Shown: positions 1 through 6,846 of the stretch, one piece after another
How the letters are laid out: every line of letters begins with the position of its first letter
How positions within the stretch are numbered: the first letter of the stretch is position 1
Made by a program: the position numbers and the translations under genes
From: an uncultured Oscillospiraceae bacterium
GTDB taxonomy: Bacteria > Bacillota > Clostridia > Oscillospirales > Oscillospiraceae
NCBI GenBank assembly: GCA_904398675.1
Contig: CAJFPI010000050.1
Span: 1-11,996, forward strand
Direction: 5' to 3'
Length of the DNA stretch: 11,996 nucleotides
The notes under the pieces: generated by a model
Seen by the model: the letters and a program-made list of their open reading frames with translations, nothing else
Told to the model about the DNA's origin: nothing
Database searches by the model: none

Positions 1-545
1 ATGCCCAGCTTGTGGGCCTCGGCGATGGCGTTGCGCTCCTTGCGGGTGTCCACGATGAAGAGGGCGCCGGGCAGCTTCTTCATCTCCTTAACGCCGCCCA
101 GGTACTTCTCCAGCTTGGCGATCTCGCCCATGTGCTTGATGACTTCCTTCTTGGGCAGCATGTCGAAGGTGCCGTCCTCCTGCATCCGCTTGAGCTGGTT
201 GAGCCGGTCCACGCGGGTGCGCATGGTCTTGAAGTTGGTCATCATGCCGCCCAGCCAGCGGGCGTTGACAAAGAACATGTTGCAGCGCAGGGCCTCGTCC
301 TTGATGGCCTCCTGGGCCTGCTTCTTGGTGCCCACGAACAGCAGGGACTGCCCGCTCTCCGCCAAGCTGCGGACAAAGGCGTAGGCCTCCTCCAGCTTTT
401 TCACCGTCTTCTGCAGGTCAATGATATAGATCCCGTTGCGCTCGGTGAAGATATAGGGGGCCATCTTGGGGTTCCACCGGCGGGTCTGGTGACCGAAGTG
501 GACGCCGGCTTCCAGCAGCTGTTTCATGGATACGACACTTGCCAT
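1..545 (-). CDS. rpsB: 30S ribosomal protein S2 (3' end outside the window)
   Basis: Structural protein of the small ribosomal subunit. The visible 181 residues begin MASVVSMKQLLEAGVHFGHQ and contain the family's N-terminal GVHFGHQTRRWNPKM signature, the IYIIDLQKT stretch, GTKKQA, NARWLGGMMTNF and LFIVDTRKE. All are highly conserved in bacterial S2, so the identification is secure. Bacterial S2 is about 230-260 residues, so roughly the last quarter lies beyond position 1. The start is the ATG at 543-545, preceded at suitable distance by a GGAGGA ribosome binding site (554-559 on the complement). It has its own promoter about 110 bp upstream and is separated by 172 bp from the polymer-modification operon transcribed in the same direction. 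In most Firmicutes rpsB is followed by tsf, which would lie outside the window. Confidence 0.98.
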   Translation of the reverse strand, partial: MASVVSMKQLLEAGVHFGHQTRRWNPKMAPYIFTERNGIYIIDLQKTVKKLEEAYAFVRSLAESGQSLLFVGTKKQAQEAIKDEALRCNMFFVNARWLGGMMTNFKTMRTRVDRLNQLKRMQEDGTFDMLPKKEVIKHMGEIAKLEKYLGGVKEMKKLPGALFIVDTRKERNAIAEAHKLG

Positions 546-651
546 GGTTCTTATTTCCTCCAAAAATTTAGTTTGTCCTCCAGCCCCATCCTCCCCCCGG
601 CCAACCTTGCGGCACCGACCGGAGATCCGGAGCTGTGCGGAATGCTGAAAT

Positions 652-680
652 ATAATACCACAAGTTCCTACTGAATGCAA
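652..680 (-). promoter_or_regulatory. Sigma-A promoter of rpsB
   Basis: Read on the minus strand, a -35 box TTGCAT (675-680) is separated by exactly 17 bp from a -10 box TATTAT (652-657), with a TG two bases further upstream of the -10 region. Transcription would start near 645 and give a leader of about 100 nt before the rpsB ATG. A short inverted repeat (GCAAG-5 nt-CTTGC, 677-691) overlaps the -35 box. I saw no convincing terminator for the preceding operon between 681 and 717, so read-through into rpsB is possible. Confidence 0.75.
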
Positions 681-717
681 GAAATACTTGCGAAAAAACG
701 GGAAAATTTTTGGGAAA

Positions 718-2538
718 TCACCCCTCCAGCAGCTCCAGCAGCGCCTCGCCGCTGATCTCTGTCACCGTGTAGCGCCCCATGCCGTAGAGGCACTGGGGAA
801 GGCCCTTGATCACGGTGTTGCTGCGGCTCTCTGTGGTGACTGTGGCGCGGATGCCCTCCGCCCGGCACAGCGCCTCGCTGAGGGTGGTAGAAAAGCCGAA
901 GGGATAGGCCAGGGCCCTGACCGCCTCGCCGGTCCCCGCCTCCAGCTCCGACTTGGCCCGCTGGATATCCGCCCGGAAGGATGCCATATAGTCCTCCTCG
1001 CTCTCGCCCTTCATCTGCAGCACGCCCTCACGCACCGGCCCGGTCTCATACTCCGCCGCCTGGTGCATGTCATAGGTGTGGGTCTGGACGGAGATCACGC
1101 CGGATTCCACCATCTCCGCCGCCTGCTCCATGGAGAAGTGGGGGATGATGGCCTCCCCGGTGTCCTTATAGGTGTCCTTCCCCACCGAGACGCCGATGGC
1201 GAAAATGGTGGCCTTCATGCCGTAGCGCTCGAGAATAGGCCAGGCCAGCTCATAGTTGCTCTCATACCCATCGTCAAAGGTGATGAGCACCGGTTTTTCC
1301 GGCAGCTCCGTCCCATGCTCCACATAGGCATAGAGATCGTCGAAGGTGATGGCTGTGTACCCCGCGTCCCGGAGAGAGCGCATATGGTCTTCAAAAGCGG
1401 CGGTGGAGATGTTGATATCCGTGCCGCCCTCCTCCGAGAGGTGGTGGTACATCAGGATGGGGACCTCCCGGGTGTAGCCGCTGTCGTCCTGCCCGCCGCT
1501 GCGGTTTGTCAGGGTGGCGGCGTGCTCCGCCGCCGTCTCCGCCGTCACATAGGCGCCAAAGTCCTCCGGAATGTACACGTCGTCATTCCCGAAGATCTTC
1601 GCCAGGGCCATGGTGCCCACGGCGTTGCGGAAGTGGGTGGCGTCATAGAAATACCGGGGCTCCCAGCTGACGGAGCTGTAGGTGAAATCCCAGTAGTCCA
1701 TCACCTCCCCCAGGGCGGTGTAAAATGCCGCCAGGTCCTCGTCGGAAAAGGAGTTGAGGTACTCCCCGTACACCGGGGCGCAGACCACCAGCAGCTCCGT
1801 CCCCGCGGCGGCGCACATATCCCGGATAGCCGCCACGCTCTCCATGCACTGCTCCGTGGCCGCCATCTCCGTGGCGTAGACCGGGTAGTCGGCAAAGACC
1901 GGGTAGGCCTCCACATACCGCTCCATGTCGGAGATATTTTCCACGTCCCTGGCCCGCTTGTCGTAGACGCCTGTGGCCTCGTCAAACACGTCGAAGGTCT
2001 GGGGCAGCCAGGTGTCCTGCACCATGGCCTCCAGCTTGTCAAAGGCGTAGTTGGGATCTGCCATCAGGTAGCCGCCGTAGAAGGACAGGGGATCGGCGCC
2101 GCTGACCTTCTCGTGGAGTTTCAGCGTCAGGTCATCCTCCCCGCCGCCGATGCTGATGCCGTTGTCCACATAGACGTTGAGCACCAGATAGCGCACCGTG
2201 TCATGTTCCAGCAGGTAGGCCACCGTCTTCTCCACGTCCTCCATATCCGCGCCGTACATGATGAGGTTATAAAAGCTGGCGTCCAGGTAGCCGTTAAGCT
2301 CCTCCACGCTGTAGGAGCTGGTGGAGGAGCAGCCCACCACATAGGCGTCGTAGTCGTCCCAGTGCTCCTCCAGATACGCCGTCTTCGCCACCCGGGGGTT
2401 CAGCGTCTCGCTGAAGGAGTACCAGGTCAGGTTGCCGAACACGCCGAAGGGGTCCACCACAAAGTTCAGCCCCGCCAGCAGCACCGGCAGCGACAGGAGG
2501 CAGCACACAAACATAATGATCCATTTTTTCGAGTTCAT
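718..2538 (-). CDS. Membrane-anchored SGNH (DltD/AlgX-like) and PgaB-like polysaccharide deacetylase fusion
   Basis: A 606-residue protein with an N-terminal signal anchor (about residues 6-27) and an extracellular part of two enzyme domains. Domain 1 (about 35-330) looks like an SGNH hydrolase/acyltransferase. It has G-C-S-S-T at 69-73, where Ser71 sits in the GDS-like nucleophile position, and D299-x-x-H302 (YDATHF) as the probable catalytic Asp/His. Domain 2 (about 358-606) is a NodB-type deacetylase: PILMYHHL (360-367), TFDDGYESN with Asp422/Asp423, HTYDMH with His487 and His492, and LAYPFG (543-548). The five-residue spacing of the two histidines matches the metal site of PgaB/IcaB, which deacetylate poly-beta-1,6-GlcNAc, rather than the usual HxxxH. 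The start ATG has an AAGGAGAGG site and lies 12 nt after the MBOAT gene. By context, domain 1 would do the job of DltD (final acyl transfer to a polymer) and domain 2 would expose amines on the same or a nearby glycan. The domain calls are well supported; substrate and coupling are inferred. Confidence 0.85.
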   Translation of the reverse strand: MNSKKWIIMFVCCLLSLPVLLAGLNFVVDPFGVFGNLTWYSFSETLNPRVAKTAYLEEHWDDYDAYVVGCSSTSSYSVEELNGYLDASFYNLIMYGADMEDVEKTVAYLLEHDTVRYLVLNVYVDNGISIGGGEDDLTLKLHEKVSGADPLSFYGGYLMADPNYAFDKLEAMVQDTWLPQTFDVFDEATGVYDKRARDVENISDMERYVEAYPVFADYPVYATEMAATEQCMESVAAIRDMCAAAGTELLVVCAPVYGEYLNSFSDEDLAAFYTALGEVMDYWDFTYSSVSWEPRYFYDATHFRNAVGTMALAKIFGNDDVYIPEDFGAYVTAETAAEHAATLTNRSGGQDDSGYTREVPILMYHHLSEEGGTDINISTAAFEDHMRSLRDAGYTAITFDDLYAYVEHGTELPEKPVLITFDDGYESNYELAWPILERYGMKATIFAIGVSVGKDTYKDTGEAIIPHFSMEQAAEMVESGVISVQTHTYDMHQAAEYETGPVREGVLQMKGESEEDYMASFRADIQRAKSELEAGTGEAVRALAYPFGFSTTLSEALCRAEGIRATVTTESRSNTVIKGLPQCLYGMGRYTVTEISGEALLELLEG

Positions 2539-2550
2539 GGGCCTCTCCTT

Positions 2551-4110
2551 TTAAAACTGTGCGTAAATAAATTCCGCGCCCACATAGTTCTGCCCTATGG
2601 CGCCCAGCAGGATGATCGCCAGCAGCGGCGCCATGACAGCGAGCCACTGGACAAAGCCGTTCCTCTGCTCCAGCCAGAGCCGGGCGTGCCCGCCCCGCTC
2701 CTGGTACCACTCCACGCCCAGGACCACAGCCATGCCCAGGATCACCACGACGTAGTCAAAGGCGGTGATGCCGAGGGTGAAAAGGGTCCCGTCCAGAAGG
2801 CGGCCGGGGTGGAAATCCAGCACAGTCTCCTTCAGCATATAGAGGGCGGTGAGCAGCCGGGGCGCCCGGGTGATATACCGCCCGGCAAAGACGATTAGGG
2901 CCGTGCGGGCCATCTGGACGAAGTGCCACCCCTTCCCGTCCCACCGGATGGGCAGGCGCTCCCGCACCTTCACAAAAAAGGGCTCCAGAAGAAGGCCCGC
3001 GGTGATCAGCGTGCCGTTATAAAAGCCGAAGGCGATATAGCGGAAGTTGGCCCCGTGCCAGATGCCGATGACAAAGTAGATGACAAAGGTGGCAATAGAG
3101 GTGGCAAAGATCTTCCCCACGGTCCCCTTGAAATGCCGGCGGGCAAAGCCTCCCAGCTTGCGAAAGGGCTTGCTGAGGGCCAGGGGATAGAAGAGATAGT
3201 CCCGCATCCAGGCGCCCAGGGTGATGTGCCAGCGGCGCCAGAACTCCGTCAGAGACCGGGAGAACAGGGGGCGGCGGAAGTTCTCCGCCAGGTCGATGCC
3301 CAGCATCTGGGCCGCGCCCCGGGTGATGTCGATGCCGCCGGAGAAGTCGCAGTAGAGCTGGATGCTGTAGCCCAGCACCGCCGCGGCCATGATGGAGCCG
3401 GGATAGTCCCAGTAGCTCGCAAAGACCGTGTTCACCATCACGCCGATGCGCTCGGCGATCACCAGCTTTTTGAAATAGCCCCACATGGCCAGCTGGATGC
3501 CGTATTTGAGGCTGTCCCAGCTGAGAGGGTGCTCCCCCAAAAGCTGGGGCGAGAGCTGGTCAAAGCGGGAGATAGGCCCCTGGACCACCTGGGGGAAGAA
3601 GGAGACAAAGAGGGCGTATTTTCCCACGTTGCGCTCCGGCTCCACCTTTCCCCGGTAGCAGTCGATGACATAGCCCACCGCCTGGAAGATGAAGTAGGAC
3701 ACCCCCATGGGCATGAGGAGATCCGGCACATAGAGGGAAAACCCGGTAGCGTTCTCCACCACCTCGGCGGTAAAGGGCCAGTACTTGAGCAGGTAGAGCA
3801 TGCCGAAGTTTAAAAGGCAGGCCGCCAGCACCACCCACTTCTTCCGCCGGCGCAGCCGCGCCTGCCCCGCCTTCTTCTCCTCCGGCGGCAGCTCCCTGCC
3901 CCGGCGGTTAAGATTTCCCAGGAAAAGCCCCGCAAGATAGGTGGTGAGGGTGGTGAAGAGGAGGTAGGCCACAGTCCTGCCCCCGTCCCAGCAGTAAAAC
4001 GCGTAGCTGGCCAGGAGCAGCAGTCCCCACTGCCAGCGCCTGGGGACCAGGTAGTAGACCACCACCACCGCCCCCAGGAAGATGAGAAACGACAGGGATG
4101 TGAAGGACAT
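2551..4110 (-). CDS. MBOAT family membrane O-acyltransferase (AlgI/DltB-like) with C-terminal FxYxxF motif
   Basis: A 519-residue polytopic membrane protein of the MBOAT family. It has many hydrophobic segments (starting at 7-22 and 27-40) and the conserved core LLMPMGVSYFIFQ (131-143), FFPQVVQGPI (171-180), QLYCDFSGG (251-259), and the active-site block EFWRRWHITL with His295. The second conserved histidine is His352 in IGIWHG. The length matches AlgI (about 470-520) better than DltB (about 400). Family members move an acyl group from a cytoplasmic thioester donor across the membrane for transfer to a glycan; the adjacent carrier protein gene suggests an acyl- or aminoacyl-carrier protein as donor. 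The protein ends F514-I-Y516-A-Q-F519, an FxYxxF motif of the kind found at the C-terminus of DltX and of other MBOAT proteins. No separate dltX gene is present. The ATG at 4108-4110 lies 3 nt after the carrier protein stop, with only a weak AGGGG upstream, so translation is probably coupled. Confidence 0.93.
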   Translation of the reverse strand: MSFTSLSFLIFLGAVVVVYYLVPRRWQWGLLLLASYAFYCWDGGRTVAYLLFTTLTTYLAGLFLGNLNRRGRELPPEEKKAGQARLRRRKKWVVLAACLLNFGMLYLLKYWPFTAEVVENATGFSLYVPDLLMPMGVSYFIFQAVGYVIDCYRGKVEPERNVGKYALFVSFFPQVVQGPISRFDQLSPQLLGEHPLSWDSLKYGIQLAMWGYFKKLVIAERIGVMVNTVFASYWDYPGSIMAAAVLGYSIQLYCDFSGGIDITRGAAQMLGIDLAENFRRPLFSRSLTEFWRRWHITLGAWMRDYLFYPLALSKPFRKLGGFARRHFKGTVGKIFATSIATFVIYFVIGIWHGANFRYIAFGFYNGTLITAGLLLEPFFVKVRERLPIRWDGKGWHFVQMARTALIVFAGRYITRAPRLLTALYMLKETVLDFHPGRLLDGTLFTLGITAFDYVVVILGMAVVLGVEWYQERGGHARLWLEQRNGFVQWLAVMAPLLAIILLGAIGQNYVGAEFIYAQF

Positions 4111-4113
4111 GGC

Positions 4114-4338
4114 CTACCCCTGCAGCCGCTCGATCAGGGCCAGCATGGCCCCCACGGAGTTGAAGTTCTCCGGCACCAGATCGTCCACCGTGATGGTGAC
4201 GTCATAGGCGTCCATCAGGGCGGAGACGATGGTGACGATGTCCAGGGAGTCCAGAATCCCGTCGTCGATCAGCGCCTCGGATCCGGCAAAATCGATGCCG
4301 GGGCAGGTCTCCGTCAGCAGTTTCATCAGCTCTTCCAT
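4114..4338 (-). CDS. Acyl/aminoacyl carrier protein (DltC-like)
   Basis: An acidic 74-residue carrier protein. The motif DDGILDSLD contains the serine (Ser31) expected to carry 4'-phosphopantetheine, and the following helix reads IVTIVSALMDAY. A later VPENFNSV resembles the DltC region around its third helix. DltC is about 78 residues, so the length fits. It would accept the activated acid from the DltA-like enzyme (three genes away in the same operon) and present it to the MBOAT protein encoded immediately downstream. A good ribosome binding site (AAGGAAGG) lies in the 3' end of the GNAT gene, and the gap between the two genes is 6 nt. Confidence as a carrier protein is high; the cargo cannot be read from the sequence. 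Confidence 0.93.
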   Translation of the reverse strand: MEELMKLLTETCPGIDFAGSEALIDDGILDSLDIVTIVSALMDAYDVTITVDDLVPENFNSVGAMLALIERLQG

Positions 4339-4344
4339 GTTATG

Positions 4345-5121
4345 TTACCTTCCTTTCCGTATCATCACAACCGACTTCCACCCGTCCGGGTGAAAGCCGT
4401 TTTTCTCATAGATGTGCCGCGGCGCGGCAAAATCCTCCCGCACCCACACGGTGCAGCGCCCCCCGCCAAAGCGGCGGGCAAATTCCGCCGTCAGCGCCCC
4501 GGCAAGGCCCCGGCCCCGCAGGGCCGGATCCACCGCCAGGTGCCTGAGCTCTGTCCCCCGGCGGCTCCGCTGTGCCCGGAGCAGGGCGGCGAGGCTGCCG
4601 TCCTCCCCCCGGCGGGTGAGGATCAGCCCCTGCTCACAGTCCGCCGCCAGGGCCTCCCGATCCGGGAGACAGCCGGTCTCACGGTCAAAGCAGCGCGCCA
4701 GCAGCGCCATGGCCTCCCCTGGTTCCACCGGCGGCGGGGGCGGCAGGTCCCCCTGTCCTCCATCGGCAGGCCGCTCCAGGCGGAGGCGGACAAAGGCAGT
4801 CTCAAAGCCGAGGCCCTGCCAGTAATCCATCAGGCCCCCCGCATCCCCGGGGCGGAGGGGCATCTCCAGCACCATGTCCTCCTCCGGCCACTGGACAGCC
4901 GGCAGCTGCTCCCGGTCACGCACATAGTAGGCCAAACGCCAGAACCCCTCCTGGCGGGAGAAGAGGTACAGTCCCCCCTCCCAGCTCACACCCCACAGCC
5001 GCCCATCCTCCAGCGCCCGGTGCAGCGCCGGGCCGCCCAGGGGGCAGTTGGTCATGACCCCCGGCCGCAGCTGTTCGATGAGCCAGGCGTTCAGCTCCTT
5101 TTCATCTCTCACCTGTCTCAT
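4345..5121 (-). CDS. GNAT-fold N-acyltransferase of the operon
   Basis: A 258-residue soluble protein. The C-terminal half (about 135-258) is a GNAT domain: the acetyl-CoA binding motif A reads LAVDPALRGRGLAG (195-208) with R202-x-x-G205-x-A207, and motif B reads YEKNGF (238-243). The N-terminal half (about 1-115) has no clear catalytic motif and may be a degenerate second GNAT-like fold, followed by a Pro-rich linker (LPPPPPVEPG, 126-135). The ATG overlaps the adenylation enzyme gene by 20 bp and has an AAGGAGAG ribosome binding site, so co-expression is certain if the operon is transcribed. A GNAT gene is not part of a classical dlt operon. It could acylate the carrier-bound amino acid, the free amino acid, or a sugar nucleotide; none of these can be told from the sequence. 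Confidence 0.85.
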   Translation of the reverse strand: MRQVRDEKELNAWLIEQLRPGVMTNCPLGGPALHRALEDGRLWGVSWEGGLYLFSRQEGFWRLAYYVRDREQLPAVQWPEEDMVLEMPLRPGDAGGLMDYWQGLGFETAFVRLRLERPADGGQGDLPPPPPVEPGEAMALLARCFDRETGCLPDREALAADCEQGLILTRRGEDGSLAALLRAQRSRRGTELRHLAVDPALRGRGLAGALTAEFARRFGGGRCTVWVREDFAAPRHIYEKNGFHPDGWKSVVMIRKGR

Positions 5122-6622
5122 GAAAATAGCTCTCCTTCAACTGCACCCGGTCGATCTTTCCGTTGGCGTTGTGGGGCAGGGTCTCCAGCTGGCGAAAGAC
5201 GTTGGGCTGCATATATTTTGGCACCAGGGTGCGGATGTGTCCGATGATCTCCGCCGCCGTGGCATTGCCGGCGTAGCAGCAGACAATGGCGTCCCGCCCG
5301 CTGTCAAAGAAGCAGACCGCCTCCTCCAGCGCCGGGCAGCTGGCCAGCGCCCGCTCGATCTCCCCCAGCTCAATGCGATAGCCCATGTGCTTGATCTGCC
5401 CGTCCTGGCGGGACTGAAAGACCAGCAGGCCCTCCTCATTGTACACCGCGATGTCCCCGGTGCGGTAGATCCGGTCGGGGTAGTCCGGCGTCAGGGGATT
5501 TTGGATAAAGGCCGCCGCCGTCTTTTCCGGGTCCTTAAAGTAGCCGTGGGCAAGGCCGCTGCCCCGGATGCAGATCTCCCCTGGCACACCCGGCGGCACC
5601 GGGCGCAATTCCTCGTCCAGGAGGAGGATCTCCTTGTTGGCGCAGGGGCGGCCGATGGGGATGGCCTCGTGGTCGGCGTAGTCCCGGTCCACCCGGTACC
5701 AGGCGGCGTCCACCGTGGTCTCGGTAGGGCCGTAGAGATTGATATATACCGCCTCCGGCAGCGCCGCCCTCCAGCGGTTGAGGTCGCCGGCCAGCATGGC
5801 CTCGCCCCCCGCCAGCACGATCCGGACATGCTCCGGCCGCTCCCGCTCCAGGATACCGGAGGCCGCCACCAGGTGAAAGGCGGAGGTGGCCCACTGCAGG
5901 GACGTCACCCTCCGCTCGTTGAGGTAGCCCACCAGGAGCTTTGGGAAGGAAAAGAGCTTTTTCGGCAGGATCTCGCAGGTGGCGCCGGTCTTCAGCGTCA
6001 TATAGAAATCCTTCACTGAACCGTCAAAATAGAAAGGAGCCTGATTCCCCAGCACATCCGCCGCCGTGAAACCGCCTGCTTCGGCCAGCCAGTCGGCAAG
6101 GTCCATGACCCCCCGGTGGTGGCAGACGATCCCCTTGGGCACGCCGGTGGAGCCGGAGGTGAAGATGATATACACCGGGTCCACGTCCAGCATGGCCGCC
6201 CGGCGGCGCTCCAGCAGCGCCGGGTCCTCCGGCTCCTCCAGACGCTCCCCCACAAATACCGGCTCGCAGACCCCCGCCAGCTCCCCGGCGGTCTTCCGCT
6301 CCCCCTCCCCGCACAAGAGCAGGGGGGACTCCAGCTGGCGGAGGATCCCCTCCAGCCGCAGCCGGGGCATCTGGGGGTCCAGCGGCACATAGCAGCACCC
6401 AGCGGCCAGAACCGCCGCAAAGGCGATGGGCGTCTCGATGGTGCGCCCGGCCAGCACGGGGATGGGCTGTTTCGCCTCCGCCCGCGCCGCCAGGCAGGAC
6501 CCCAGACGCCGGGCGGCGGTCAAAAGCCCCTGAAAGGTGACGCTGCCGCCCTCGTCGACAAAGGCGGTCTTGTCCGGAAAACGCGCCGCCGACGCCTCCA
6601 GATATTCCAGCACATTCCGCAT
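5102..6622 (-). CDS. DltA-like adenylation enzyme (amino acid or other acid: carrier protein ligase)
   Basis: ATP-dependent carboxylate-activating enzyme that adenylates a small acid and loads it as a thioester on a carrier protein, here presumably the product two genes downstream. Its 506 residues match DltA (about 504) and a free-standing NRPS A domain. The adenylation motifs are all present: FTSGSTGVPKG (154-164), FDGSVKD (199-205), NLYGPTE (295-301), YRTGD (386-390), DGQIKHMGYRIELGEIE (407-423) and NANGKIDR with the catalytic Lys489. By eye the pocket residues are D200, G201, K204, L242, V269, A271, L296, V304, D305. The cysteine that in D-Ala DltA selects for D-alanine appears to be Ala271 here, so D-alanine is not the obvious substrate. 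I chose the ATG at 6620-6622: the open frame continues 28 codons upstream, but those codons cross the promoter and transcription start, and AAGGGAAG stands at a fair distance before this ATG. First gene of the operon. Confidence 0.9.
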   Translation of the reverse strand: MRNVLEYLEASAARFPDKTAFVDEGGSVTFQGLLTAARRLGSCLAARAEAKQPIPVLAGRTIETPIAFAAVLAAGCCYVPLDPQMPRLRLEGILRQLESPLLLCGEGERKTAGELAGVCEPVFVGERLEEPEDPALLERRRAAMLDVDPVYIIFTSGSTGVPKGIVCHHRGVMDLADWLAEAGGFTAADVLGNQAPFYFDGSVKDFYMTLKTGATCEILPKKLFSFPKLLVGYLNERRVTSLQWATSAFHLVAASGILERERPEHVRIVLAGGEAMLAGDLNRWRAALPEAVYINLYGPTETTVDAAWYRVDRDYADHEAIPIGRPCANKEILLLDEELRPVPPGVPGEICIRGSGLAHGYFKDPEKTAAAFIQNPLTPDYPDRIYRTGDIAVYNEEGLLVFQSRQDGQIKHMGYRIELGEIERALASCPALEEAVCFFDSGRDAIVCCYAGNATAAEIIGHIRTLVPKYMQPNVFRQLETLPHNANGKIDRVQLKESYFHETGER

Positions 6623-6682
6623 GATTTCCACTTCCCTTTCCCAGTCGGACCGAATCGTCTCTGCAGAACTCCATAGAAAATA

Positions 6683-6711
6683 ATTATAGCATAGCCGTCC
6701 CCCCAATGCAA
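6683..6711 (-). promoter_or_regulatory. Sigma-A promoter of the five-gene polymer-modification operon
   Basis: On the minus strand, -35 TTGCAT (6706-6711), a 17-bp spacer, and a perfect -10 TATAAT (6683-6688) preceded by TG at the extended -10 position. The predicted start is near 6676, giving a leader of about 54 nt to the ATG at 6622. The -35 box and flanks share CTTGCATT with the rpsB promoter. I see no attenuator or riboswitch in the short leader. Confidence 0.85.
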
Positions 6712-6786
6712 GGCATGCGGCGGATTTGGCGGCGCGAATGGGCGCAGCGCGGGATGCCGGCTCCCAGGTTCTTCAGCCGGTGGGCA

Positions 6787-6815
6787 TTGAACCCCGCCGG
6801 AAGGCGTGATACAAT
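6787..6815 (+). promoter_or_regulatory. Sigma-A promoter of the DUF4180 gene
   Basis: -35 TTGAAC (6787-6792), 17-bp spacer, -10 TACAAT (6810-6815) with TG directly preceding in the extended -10 position. It lies 31 bp before the ATG of the DUF4180 gene and is divergent from the polymer-modification operon promoter about 75 bp away. Confidence 0.75.
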
Positions 6816-6846
6816 AGCCCTACATAAAAGAAAGGAGGTGTCAGCC

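Noticed and set aside
546..650. Autoregulatory leader RNA of rpsB
   Set aside because: The leader of about 100 nt has some GC-rich complementarity (GCAC/GTGC around CCGGA/TCCGG), but it fits no leader family I know and pairing is weak.
688..2898. A 736-codon open frame on the plus strand
   Set aside because: It is antisense to the SGNH-deacetylase gene and the end of the MBOAT gene. Its product has the His/Gly/Pro/Arg-rich composition of a GC-rich shadow frame and shows no domain, while the minus-strand frames carry clear motifs.
2923..3813. A 296-codon plus-strand frame opposite the MBOAT gene
   Set aside because: Shadow frame of the same kind; no recognisable motif and no ribosome binding site of note.
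6623..6706. N-terminal extension of the adenylation enzyme by 28 residues
   Set aside because: The extension covers the -10 box and the likely transcription start of its own promoter, so it cannot be in the mRNA; the downstream ATG gives the usual family length.
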